Below are positions 48,943 through 59,950 of a stretch of 64,000 nt of DNA, piece after piece. Each line of letters begins with the position of its first letter. Positions within the stretch are counted from its first letter, which is position 1. The DNA is taken from assembly GCF_900496995.4 (NCBI RefSeq), contig NW_024470382.1, positions 558,001 through 622,000 on the forward strand, written 5' to 3'. Source of the DNA: Aquila chrysaetos chrysaetos. Taxonomy: Eukaryota; Chordata; Aves; Accipitriformes; Accipitridae. A program made the translations under genes and the position numbers. The notes under the pieces are model-generated. The model saw only the letters and a list, made by a program, of their open reading frames with translations. It did no database searches and was not told where the DNA came from.

Positions 48943-50191
48943 ATGGTAGCCTTGCTTATAAGCCTGTGGTGGAATATGGATTATACCTATTCGTTCCATA
49001 ATTTGGCCATAGCCACAGTCCACAGTACGGCAGCGGAGGCAGACGAGCCCGACTGTTGGATATGCACTAAAAGCCCATCCTCTACCAGAAATCAACTCTC
49101 CTGGGTATCTGTCCCATTGAATTCTCAGTGGTACGAGGACAGGCATCTACGTTATGAATTTGCACCAAAGAAAGTGAGCATACGGCCCTTCCGCCAGGAA
49201 GGGTTTGTCACTAGCCTCAAAGGAGACCTCTGGGTATGCCTGGAGAGCAAACCTATTGACAAGCTTACTGACTCTGTAGCAGCTGGGAACTGGAAATGCC
49301 AACAGAGCCTTGAAATGAATACAATGGACAGAGATGGACAATTCACATCTTAGGACCATACAGATGAAAAGGGGAGTCTTATGCCTGCAACATTCCATAG
49401 ATCAGTTCCTAGGTCTAAAGGCAATTGGTCTTCCTTCACAGATTCTTCCAAAACCTTACTATATACCCCATCCACTGAACATGGAAGGGAGTTTCTCCAG
49501 AAGCCCGAACATAAAACCTATTCTAATAATCCACCACACTGTAGAGTTTTTTCCTGGATGGAGTTTCTCAGGCCCTGCAGACTCTTGAGACAATGTGGAT
49601 ATTTGCAGATAGATTAACCTGGTGTTCTGCAGGAAGCTGTAATCAAACCAAAGATAATGATACAATTTTGGTTGCCACCACAGGCCTGTAGGATCCTGAT
49701 TGCTCTGAGTCATCTACTCTGGGTCCAAACCTTACTCGTTTACCTGAACATCCAAATCCAGCACATGCAAACCCTTTTACAGGAAATAACTTACATGATT
49801 TAGACTTATTTGAAGATTATACTACCCAGTGACACAACTACCAGGGCAATATTGGAGAGGTGGAGAAAGGGCAGTTGAGGATTTACCCTCAACCTGAGCT
49901 GAAAAGTGTATTCTAAGTGCATTAATACCATCCACGCAGGTTAGCACCTGTATCTCTTCTGCCTCTGTAGCTCCTAGCTACTGCTATCTATGGGAAGAAG
50001 TGTTACAGCCCACTGATAGAATGTGGCACAAAGTTCCACCTGCCTGTAACAGCTTTTATCCCAGGGTTAGGCGCTGCAGAACTACAAAGAGCTGTTGCAA
50101 ATGTGTCAAGACGATTAGAAAAAGCCATCAATGAAAGCGCAGAGAGTATTACAGCCCTACAAAAAGAAATCAAATTATTATCACAAATGTA
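48943..50191 (+). pseudogene. Gammaretrovirus-like env fragments (surface part and start of transmembrane part)
   Basis: The first part has an open frame (48943-49353) with an EPDCWICTKSP segment, resembling the CWLC-type motif of gamma-type surface proteins. Sequence then decays. At about 50040-50191 a glycine/alanine-rich fusion-peptide-like segment (FIPGLGAAEL) runs into a heptad-like helix (LEKAINESAESITALQKE) and stops. No intact envelope protein can be made. Confidence 0.65.
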
Positions 50192-52450
50192 AAGGGAACT
50201 AGGCCTTAAGCCTCATTGTTTCTAAGACTATTGATATCAGACATGTAACTAATGATTAGAGATTACTTTAGATGTGATTCATAGAATGCAGGTGCTTATA
50301 AAACAATATGCATAAGCTGTTTATTTGTCCCTTGTGTAGCCCTCACCATTGCTGGCTTAAAACCCAGTCAAGCTGAATCAACAGAAAAAGAATCATACAT
50401 CTTAGATCTAAGACATCAGAATAGATAAGAGTAAGTGATTAACTTTAGAGTAAGATGAATTACTTGGAACAACCTGAGTGATTCTCAGAAATTCAAAGGT
50501 GATCTTTGGTGTGTAAGAAGATAAGTGACTGTGGGGACTGGAGACCTTCTGCCTATGACCACTAACTTCAGAAGAACCGAGACGAGACAATAAGAATCGG
50601 CTGAGACAGGAAAATGTACTGGACTTTTGAAACGCTGGAGAATAGAGAACTGAGAGTTCGTGCAAGAACACCAAGAACGTCTTCCGACAAAACATCAATT
50701 GCATGTTGTTTTGTAAAATCGTATATATAGAAGGCGTTTTTGAGTTATCTTTCGCCATTCACTGTGGTGGTGGCCCAACTCTGAGTTGTTAAGAAAGCAA
50801 ACCTAGAGAAACCCACGTTTGAAAATCCTTTAACACAAATGGTAATACAGAATCGATCACCCCTAGACCACGTATTCGAAGTACAGGACAGAGTATGTGC
50901 ATTATTGTGACGGATGCACTTGAACCCCCCCTTAACCAAACCAGCAGCCGTTTGGTACAGGCTCCAAAGGAGGTAAAGCCTGAGCCGTAGCCGGGCCAAG
51001 AACTCCTCTAGGAAACCCACAGAGGAGCAGAGTGGCACAGAGAGAGTTGTGGGTACAAGGACTCTTATGCATACCTCTCCCATTGTATGCAATTTCACTA
51101 TGAGCCAACCACTTTACCCCATAAATATGACGGCCTAAGTGAGCCTTCTTTGAGCTCTCCCTGCTAGGCAGCATGGCTGCACAGCAGTAATCTCCAGCAA
51201 TGAGATCTTTTAACAACAATAGGTCGTTGGATGAGCCCAATTTGAGTTCTCCCTGGGTGGCAACTGGACTGCTCCACCAGGCAACTCTCCCCTTGAGCAG
51301 GGATGACTCTCAATGTTAAGAGATCTTAGTCGTTGACCTTAAATAAGTAAGTTTCAAGTAGAACGAGTAGAATGACTTTTGAATTATAACGTTGTGTGAT
51401 TTAGTACGCTGTTTACTTAGATTTACTTAGCATGAGTAACTGGATTTGCTGAAGCCTTAGGCCACAAGCTGTAAACTTGCACTGAGATTTACTGAACGTG
51501 TACCTACTTAGTAAAAATAGGAGCCTCCCGAGCCAGCGTAAATCAGATGATAAGGAGCCTTCAAGGCTACAACCCTCAACAGCACCTGCAGCTCGGGAAG
51601 ACAAGGGCCTGCCTGGAGAAAGTGAAGGAATCCAGTAAGGTGTCAGAAGATCTCAGACCACAACCACGATTGGACCAAAGGGCATGTGAAAGGTGCACAA
51701 AGATCACATGAAGAGCGGGCTGAATAGTCTGTAGGGGTATAATTGCCCAGGGATTTGTTTGGGTTTCTGTCTGGGGGCACCGAGCTCGAGCTGATCCCGC
51801 TGCTGTACCACTCTGTCAAATTATGTACGTTTATAAGACTCGATGCCCGAGGGCCTGTTTCAGGAAACCGAGGGCTCAAACTTCAGAGCGAACTAACACC
51901 AGATGCCCGAATGGATCGCTAAGTGATCAACAGCATGCTAAACTTTGAAATCTTAACTAAGTGGTATAAGGATTGATTGTGCACACACAGTCTTTTAAGC
52001 CATAAACTGATGACCAAGTCTGGGACTAAGTCTGGATCCAGCTGCACCTAGACTCCCCACTGAGTTTTGAAAGCAAGGGGGTCCACTCTGAACCTTGTGA
52101 CTCAACAGCACAGTCTCCCTTTGTGATACCTTTCCACACCTCCCATCTCTGTGTAAATCATTCTAAATTGATTCTAACACGATCTTCCTTTGTATGTTTC
52201 TCCCATGTAGGAAGTAACAGAGTGAACCTTTGCCATCGAACTCTGTTAAGTCGCACTTTTACAGATTTTTTAAGTGATCTAAAACACTCATCCGTGACAA
52301 TTACTGAATAACAGCTGATGGGGTTTTTATGTAAATCAAGACCAGAAAAATGAAACTGACAGAAACAAGAGAAAGACTCATTTAAAAATACTAGATGAAG
52401 TAAGGCAGGAATCTCCCCTAAATCTATTTGGGTGCTTAACCTCTTGGCTC
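50192..52450 (+). mobile_element. Mosaic of LTR pieces interrupting the env region
   Basis: Contains several promoter- and LTR-like pieces: a tatatataga box near 50727, a cccataaatatg segment near 51120, a tgtcagaag...gaactaaca block (about 51641-51901) with a ttataag box, and a block at 51992-52108 related to 47611-47729. No long coding frame. I could not assign separate boundaries or families with confidence. Confidence 0.4.
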
Positions 52451-52606
52451 CCAGACTTAGGTAGAGGACTGTGAACTAAAAGGATGTGGGTTGTTGTATT
52501 CACTATCTTGTTTTGCTTTGTAACTACATATGTGTGTTTACAGTGTCGTATTACCTTATGCACTCGACTTACGACTAAAATAGTGAATAGTGTGACCCTG
52601 AGGGTC
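52450..52606 (+). pseudogene. End of env: membrane anchor and cytoplasmic tail
   Basis: A plus-strand frame gives a hydrophobic run (WVVVFTILFCFVTTYVC) followed by a basic tail, just ahead of a polypurine tract and LTR, as expected for the end of a retroviral env. It is separated from the upstream env part by the LTR mosaic and by stops. Confidence 0.55.
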
Positions 52607-52622
52607 AAAAGAAAAGGAGGGA
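52607..52622 (+). other. Retroviral polypurine tract
   Basis: A run aaaagaaaaggaggga immediately before TGTTAGG, the place and composition expected for the plus-strand primer of a retrovirus. Confidence 0.65.
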
Positions 52623-52623
52623 C

Positions 52624-53193
52624 TGTTAGGAAAAATCTCATTCCCTGACTATATTGTATCAGCTAGTCTTTAGAGTATGAAACCGTATGAACTTTCTGAA
52701 GATCTATACGGTTTACATTGTATAGTGCATAGCCGTGGTTCAGTAAGCATCTCTCATTGCAAGAAGGAGAAGGACAGCCCCCACCCTGAGGAAGAAAGGA
52801 TACCCCTGGACTACCCTGATCACGCCAGCATCCCACCCCTCCAACTCCTCTGTGAAACCTCCTGTTAGCTGGCATCAGAGATAAGGAACTGTAGAAAGAC
52901 TGACTCCAGGGACGTCTACATCCAGAAAGAAGCAGATGGATGGTGACACCACAGAATTAGAGTTGCTTTGCAAAACGGCAGTATATGTGTGTGTTAAGTA
53001 GCGATTGATCAAATCGTGTTGTACCTGAATGCTTGAAAGGCATAAGAACCATGTATAAAACCACATTCGGGGTGCCCCAATTTGACTGGGACACCCCATG
53101 CGCATGAATAGAGAATTACTCTTGTAATTCTATACTTCGTGTCCTAGCCTCTCTCCTCGGAGAGCACAGCCCAGCTGCAAAATTTTCGTAATA
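52624..53193 (+). mobile_element. 3' LTR of the gamma-like provirus
   Basis: Starts TGTTAGG right after the polypurine tract, has a gtataaaacc TATA box near 53052, an R-like cggggtgcccc segment, and CT-rich U5. The 3' end near 53193 (ttttcgtaatag) is approximate. The internal genes other than env are not attached on its 5' side. Confidence 0.6.
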
Positions 53194-53389
53194 GTATCCC
53201 TCTCCCCATTCTGAAAATTATCCTCAAAGGCCAAGAATTGCCCCTAGGGCTGGCCCAGAAGCCTTCCGTTCAGCGGGGGACACTTTTACCTCCATCATCG
53301 CGCTGTCCTCCCAGGAAATGATCGTTCAGGAAGGACTCCCACTGAAACCATCGCTCAAATAGGACTGCCGCAAGAATTTGAGAGCGATG

Positions 53390-53880
53390 CACCACCCTCT
53401 CCTATGCAAGATGCTCCCCCGTTCAACCCCAGGAATACTTAAGGAGTATGGTTTACAGACTCGAGTGCCCACTTGAACAATGGTGTTTGGTTCGGTAAAT
53501 CCACAGCCATTTCTGCAGATGAAAAAACAGACTTCCTTAACTGAGGAAATAAAATGTTCTGCCCAGTGAGCTGAGTCCCAGCCATCACCCGAGCCTTGGA
53601 AGCTGGAGCCAGCACAGTTTATACCGATGCTGATGCTGTATGGGCTGGAGCCACCCAGCGCCTTGGGAACAGGCAAGAGCTGCTGCACTCCCTTCAGAGA
53701 AGCTGCAGGCAGGGATACGTCTCCGCTTGTGCTTTGCCTGGGAGAACCAAGGTAAAAGCAGTAGCCTCAAGCCTAACCTGGTACTTGGGCCCTGCACTGC
53801 TGCCGTCCCAGTACTTAAGAAAGGCAATTCACAATTGCACTTGTGACCGGTACCCCCATGCTCCTGACACCTGGTAGGAC
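53390..53880 (+). pseudogene. Retroviral RNase H-like pol fragment
   Basis: Frames with stops and shifts read VWFTDSSAHLNNGVWFG-type sequence and later ALEAGASTVYTDADAVWAGA, resembling the RNase H active-site segments of gamma-type pol. It lies downstream of a 3' LTR, so it belongs to another, rearranged element. Inactive. Confidence 0.5.
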
Positions 53881-54573
53881 GGTTAGCAAAACGAATGCCA
53901 TTTTATGAGGCAAACAGCCATGCTCTGTGACCAAGCTGGTCACTTATCAGTCCCCTTTCCCCTCTGCATCAGGCCCTGGAGGTCCCGCGCACCAGGCAGA
54001 CTTCTTCCCCCGCTCCCTATCAGCCTCAAGGTTCCTGGGTGCCAGGCTGATTTTTTAGCTCCTTATGGGCCTCAAAGGTCCCAGGAACCTGGCCAACCAG
54101 GTTGTGATGACCCTGGCACACAACTGGGAAGCGCAGCAGCACGTAGAGCACCGTCTATAAAATCAAACAGTACTTTTTCCCTCTTCTCATCCGAGGGCTA
54201 ATTTGTGGAGGAAATGAAAATTACACCTTCCCTTCCCATGGGGCAGAGGCTTTCTGCCTTGATACACATCAAACTGGATGGGAATGGTGTGAACCTCACG
54301 GAGCCACGTGGGTCTTCCACCTGCCCTATGTACCCAAAACTAACAGCACTGAAATAACGAGACTTTAATAATGGGCAGGTACCCACTGGATGCCCAGTGG
54401 AACGAGCTAATTTTCCTGCTCTCTCTAACCCACAAACCCTTTAAGACCCCCACTGTCAGCCTGTCATTTCTGTCATGCTGGCACAAGGAAAGGGCACATG
54501 GAAACCCATTTCTAAATGGGGAATCAAATCCCTTGATCCATCACTGAGTCCCAGACACCCAACCAACCAGGCT
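53881..54573. other. Spacer before the GA tract, repeat-like
   Basis: Contains two related phrases, ccaaccaggttgtgatgaccc (54097 on) and ccaaccaggctgtgatgaccc (54561 on), suggesting a local duplication of about 0.46 kb or two copies of one repeat. No gene seen. Confidence 0.4.
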
Positions 54574-54596
54574 GTGATGACCCCATCACAGAGAAT

Positions 54597-55425
54597 TAAC
54601 AGAAGGACAAACAGGAGGAGGAGAAAAAGAAAGAAGACAAACAGGATGAACTGGTGGACAGCAGGAGGAGGAGGAAGGGAATGAAGAGGACGAGGAACAT
54701 AGAAAGAGAATGAGAACAAGGAGGAAGAAGAGAGACAAAAGAAGGAAGAGGAAGAACATGAGGAGGAGGAAGAGGAGGAGAAAGAAGAGGTGGAGGAGGA
54801 ACACAAGGAACAGGTGGCACAGAACTAGGAGCAGGAGGAAAAATAGGGAGAGAAGAAGGATGAGCAGGAGGGGGAACAGAACACAGGAACAAGACACAGA
54901 ACAGGAGGAGGAGAACAAACATGAGAAAGAAGAGAAAAGAAGAGGAGGAAGAGGAGTAGGGCAAGAAGGAGGAGGAGGAGGTAGAGGGTAGGAAGAGGAG
55001 AAAGAGGAAGAAAATGGAGAAGGAGAATGAAGAGGAATGGGAACAGGAGGAGGAGGCAGACAAAGAGAAGCAAGAGGAGGATGACATGTGGGATGAAGAG
55101 GAACAGAACAAAGAGGAGGCAGGGAGGAGGTGGGGGAGAAAGAGGAGAAGAAGGAGGATGAGAAACAAGAAGAGGATGAACAAGAGGCTGAACAGGAGAA
55201 TGACGACTAACAGGAGAAGAGGATTAGGGTGAAGTTGTGGAGGAGGAGTGGGAGGAAGGGGGAGGAAGAGGAAGAGGACAACTAGAGCAACAACAAACAG
55301 GAGGACAGACAGAAGGAGGAGAAGAAGGGTAAAAGAATGACAATGAAGAGGAGTAGGAACAGGTGGTGGAGGAAGACAACCAGGCGGAGTAAGACGGGGA
55401 GAAGAGGAGGAAGCATTGCGAGCTA
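54597..55425 (+). repeat. GA-rich polypurine tract, about 0.83 kb
   Basis: Almost only purines on the plus strand, in irregular gga/gaa units (gaggaggaagaggaggag and similar), with occasional aca, tga or cag breaks. It opens long Ser/Leu/Pro-rich frames on the minus strand and Glu/Arg/Lys-rich ones on the plus strand. These are low-complexity by-products, not genes. Such mirror-like purine tracts can form triplex DNA. Confidence 0.9.
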
Positions 55426-56714
55426 AATGTTCCGAGGCACATATACAGCAATGGACAATGAGAAATTACAAATAAATATACTTGGAAACAAGTCCCCATG
55501 GTCACCTTTTTTTCCTTTTTCCCTTCCAGGTGACACTGGTCAAGCCCCAGGCACCTGCAGGCATTCGCTGTACACAGCTCCCCTAATGCTGGATATCTGA
55601 TATACGTTTAATAAAACAACGCACCCCCCAGAGATTTTTGTCTGGTCACCTTGAGCTGGGGAGAAGGTGTCTACGTGGGTGAGGACAATCTGCTTTCTCC
55701 CTTTAATTTTTACGCCTCAGTAAAAACACTGCAAGATTCAGACTAGAGGACAGCACGGAATTCAAACAGTAAGCGACCAAGAAGGCTCCGACCACACATT
55801 TTCACCTGATTGCCTTAAAAAAACCCCGAGTTTGGATCCTGATTGCCCTCTTCAGCCTGGAATAGTCCCATTCCTCATCTGAAAGCTACTGCATGCTGGC
55901 TGAGGACAGACACAATCCACACAGAGAGCAATGAGAGCTCATCCCTGCGCTTCCCTCAGTCACGTTTCCTTGGAAAACTTCTTTGCCAGGTTGTTTGAAA
56001 AGCTGTAACTGCAAGAACCAGGAAGAAAACTTCCCTGACAGGTTGACTGGAACTTCCCAGCTGTGGTCAAACCACCCTCCCTCCGTACTTCCATTTCACA
56101 AGAGCCAGCAGCACAGCTTGGGTGGGGGGAAGGCACCAGTGGGGCTGAGAGACGAGCACAAGCATCTGCCAAGGGAGCTGCATCCAACCAGGAGCGCTCC
56201 CCATTGCTTCTCTGACAACAAAGCCCCAGTGAGTGCTCCCACCAGGAGGGAGAAACAACTTCCACTTCTGCAAACCCCTGTTTATGAAAGACTGCCAACA
56301 GAGATAGGGCTGTCCAGGAGCACAAGAACGACATGAAGGCCAGAAGACAGCAAAGGCGCCTGGTCTGACCGCCCCCCTCCAAAGCGTGGCAGTCTCCTGT
56401 CAGAGAGGAGGCAACTCTACCTTCCCCTGCCCTGCTGGCGTGAAACATCGGTCTCCAGATGCCAGGGCTCAGGCTGCTGACACTTGGGGTACCAGCAGGA
56501 ACGCTTTGGCCTACGTGCCAAGCGTTCCCAGAGCTTTCTGCTGGCCTTTGCACAGCTCACAGCCCAGGAAAGATGCGTCTGGGGCCACCACCTGCTTTTC
56601 AGTTTGCCATCCCGACCAAGCCAAGCTGTGATACAAGAGCTTTGGTCCTCCCTGTCTCCCAAGGAAAGCTAGAAATGGCTTGACCACCATCGAGCTCCTG
56701 TGGGATATAAAGAA
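55426..56714. other. No gene recognised
   Basis: Mixed composition with several overlapping open frames on both strands at 55960-56680 and no protein resemblance. An AATAAAA near 55609 might end an LTR or a transcript. Confidence 0.35.
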
Positions 56715-57360
56715 AACTTGGCAGGCAGCAGTCGCAGCCTGTTGTGCAGGCTTTGAACTAGCCTGGTGAAAAAGCTGACCAGCCGATTATGCTACGTAAG
56801 AAGAAGCTCCTATGTGAAGATGGCTTTGAAGGTACGTGCAAGAGAACTTGACCGACAGTGACCTTGCCTATGCAAGTGGGTCTATTGTTAGAAGAGACCA
56901 GACAGAAATGAGCTGAAAGGGGCAAAGTTGCAACAAAATAATAGCTAATAAAATAGCTAATAAATAGGCATTAAGCGTGCTTGCACGTGGGAGTTGTGTG
57001 GACAAACACTCGAAAGTGAATGGTAACAGGTGATCTCATGGCCAAAGCCAAGAGGTTTTTTTAGACTCTAAAAATGAATACGTGAGTAGCCTTAAGATTG
57101 CATATAAAGAATCAAGAATTCTTATGTGGGGTCCTTCTCAGGCTCCCAGCCGAGAGGCACCTTTATGGCTGACAAGAAAGAGGGGGTTTATCTAGCATGT
57201 ACATCTGCTACCTTCTTTCCTATACCCACGCGTGAACTCAAAGAGAAGAAAAGTGCAAGCAAATACATTTCGGTAAAAGTTCAGGTCAACATTCAAACAA
57301 CCAAAACTCTGAATAGTTATGCTGACCCTTCCTTACATCTTTATTGTACCTTCCCTTGAC
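56715..57360 (+). mobile_element. LTR-like repeat, related in part to 9815-9905
   Basis: The segment aggctttgaactagcctggtg with its flanks (56715-56785) matches the reverse complement of about 9815-9905. Downstream is a TATA-like gcatataaag near 57103 followed by an R-like ttcttatgtggggtcc. The layout suggests an LTR; ends unresolved. Confidence 0.35.
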
Positions 57361-58121
57361 CTGTAACTAAGCACATTCCCTTCCACCCGCAGTCTTTCCT
57401 CCCAGACGCACAGCTCTCCTACATAAGAAACATAAGCTACAAAAGAAAAAAAACTGCTTTGGTGAACACCAAAACACCCATCACTTTCTCAAACTCTTCA
57501 TTGCCCCATCTGACAGTCAAGGGACAGGATCTCCTAAAGGCTCTTGCATAGGCACTGCCCTGAAAACCCCCCACTGCTTCTCTACCAGTGCACAAAGAGA
57601 TTAGCAGGGGTTTCATTTTTGAGTCGATGTAGACGCTTTCTGAAATTAGACAAGTAAACTTTAACGAGGATAAGCCTTTTGCCTTGCATCTGGCAACCAA
57701 CAGGGATGCGGACCCGGCAGCACAGATCAGTGCCAGGCACAAACCACCACCCTACACACAGGGAAAGCACGACAAGTCAGATGCAATACCCAGTAATGCC
57801 AAAAAATGGCTCTTGACATCAGTTCTCTGTATGATCACGTTAGTTCTTTTAGTCAGACACAGAAATCAGAAGTGATTTCTTTGTCTTTTGCTGAAGTAGA
57901 CTCTTAAGTAGATATTGCCAAAGAATGCAAAAACAACCTAAAAAAGGTTAAAGCAGGTACTTGCATCCTCACTAGATGCATATCATTGAAGTGTTTCCCA
58001 CATTCTCTTCTCTACTCTAAAGGGTCCCCACTTAAGATGCACTTGAGTTACGTTACCGTTAAACGCACCACTAACAGACATTTCGCTAGACTGAAGGCTG
58101 ACAGCAGTGTACAAGGACAGC

Positions 58122-58704
58122 TGTCCTGGGTTTGGCTGGGATAGAGTTCGTTTTCTTTCTAGTAGCCGGTATAGTGTTATGTTTGGGTTCAGTTGGTAAC
58201 ACACTGATATTTTCCGTTGTTGCTAAGTAGTATTTATACTAAGTCAAGGATTTTTCAGCTTCTCATGCCCAGCCGGCAAGAAGGCTGGAGGGGCACAAGA
58301 AGTTGGGAGGGGACACAGCCAGGACAGCTGATGCAAACTGGCCAAAGGGGTATTCCATACTGTGTGACGTCATGTGCAGTATATAAACCGTGGGGAGTTG
58401 GGGGAGGGGGGGCGAGCTGCTGCTTGGGATCTAACTGGACATCGGTCAGCGAGTGGTGAGCAATTGCATTGTGCATCACTTGTTTTGTAGATTCCAATCC
58501 TTTTATTATTACTAACGTCATTTTATTATTGTTACTATTGTCATTAATTAGTTTCTTCTTTTCTGTTCTATTAAACTGTTCTTATCTCAACCCACGAGTT
58601 TTCCTTTTTTTTTCCCCCAATTCTCTCCCCCATCCTACTGGGTGGGGGGAAGTGAGCAAGCAGCTGCGTGGTGCTTAGTTGCTGGCTGGGGTTAAACAAC
58701 GACA
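58122..58704 (+). mobile_element. Solo LTR of the same family (583 bp)
   Basis: Near-full-length relative of the 10316 LTR: TGTCCTGGGTTTGGC start, cagtatataaa TATA box near 58380, ATT-rich R/U5, and end GGTTAAACAACGACA. Flanks acagc and acagt agree at four of five positions, as expected for an aged target duplication. Confidence 0.88.
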
Positions 58705-58818
58705 ACAGTCCTTTCTGGACATCTCACTCCTGGGTAGAAATCCTAGAGACTTCCTTTAAGGACAGAAATCCAGAGAGCTACAATAAGCTTTTTAAACCAA
58801 GCACCGCAAATAACAAGC

Positions 58819-59312
58819 TGTTGTGGTTTAAACCCAGCTGAGACTGACATAAGAACAGTTTAATAGAACAGAAAAGAAGAAACTAATTAATGATAACAAT
58901 AACAATAATAAAATTGCAATAATAGTAATAATAAAGATTGGAATATACAAGTGATGCACAATGCAATTGCTCACCACACACCGACTGACGCCCAGTTAGT
59001 CCCCAAGCGGCAATTCCTCCCAGCCCCACACCCCCCAGTTTATATACTGGCATGAGTCACATGGTATGGAATACCCTTTTGGCCACTTTGGCTCAGCTGC
59101 CCTGGCTGTGTCCCCTCCCAACTCCTTGTGCCCCTCCAGCCTTCTTGCTGGCTGAGCATGAGAAGCTGAAAAATCCCTGACTTAGTATAAACACTACTTA
59201 GCAACAACGGAAAACATCAGTGTGTTATCAACATTCTTCTCATACTGAACCCAAAACATAGCACTATACCAGCTACTAGGAAGACAACTCTATCCCAGCC
59301 GAAACCAGGACA
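58819..59312 (-). mobile_element. Solo LTR of the same family, inverted, internally deleted
   Basis: Begins TGTTGTGGTTTAAACC and ends AACCAGGACA, the reverse complement of the family's ends. The 5-bp duplication caagc is perfect (58814-58818 and 59313-59317). At 494 bp it lacks the G-rich block near the 3' end seen in its relatives. It lies 114 bp from the 58122 copy in opposite orientation. Confidence 0.88.
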
Positions 59313-59559
59313 CAAGCAAACAAACAGACAAAAAATGACAGGTAAAACTCTGAGGCACAAATGAGGAACAAAAGGTCTCCCATTCAGTCCACTACCCTTC
59401 ACAAAACAGACAAGTGGCTTAAAGAAATGCCTGCAAAGAAACTGCAGATGGAAGATAACCCTGATAAGTCCAGTACAGGCGACCAACGTGGAAACAGCAG
59501 TGACGACCCTTCTCCTGCTCCTCCTACGAGCTCTTCACCTGCCATGTGAAGAGGCAAAA

Positions 59560-59950
59560 CCAAGGATGATCGAATCGGAGCTGGCGAGAAATTGTCCCCC
59601 CCAAATCCAAAATGATCAAGAAATCTATTTGAAATGTGGATTCACGTCCACTATCATGGATGATGAACCTCACCCTAGGCACACATTGTGCCTTGAGGTA
59701 GGAGCCAAGGACCGCGTGAAGTCACCACCACGAGCAGATGTTCAAACCCGAAGCATCCACAACACGCAGACAAACCTCCACCATTTTTTCAGCAATGCTT
59801 CAAGTCACGTGACACTCAGTCCAGCGCTTTACAAAATGTCACTAAACTTAACGATAGCAGCCTCCCTGCAGGTTTTTTTACTCATAAGCAAAAACCAAAG
59901 AGCCACGTACCCTTGGGAAACACCTTGTCCTTCCGTGTGGCTGGTGTCTT
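59560..59950 (+). pseudogene. Possible ZBED/hAT transposase-derived fragment
   Basis: A plus-strand frame contains YLKCGFTSTIMDDEPHPRHT followed by LCLEV, resembling the BED-type zinc-finger start of domesticated hAT transposases (ZBED5, FAM200 and ZBED9-like), where a YGFT..I and C-x2-C pattern occurs. A later LLISKNQRATYPWETPCPS resembles the segment before the catalytic core. The first zinc-ligand cysteine is replaced by histidine and the middle is missing. It is probably a relic. Confidence 0.4.

Noticed and set aside
54456-55232. Long open frames on both strands, some near 200 codons, rich in Ser/Leu or Glu/Arg/Lys
   Set aside because: They are produced by the GA-rich tract; low complexity, overlapping in all frames, no domains.
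55960-56553. 197-codon minus-strand frame
   Set aside because: No known domain, overlapping open frames on the other strand, no splice or promoter context.
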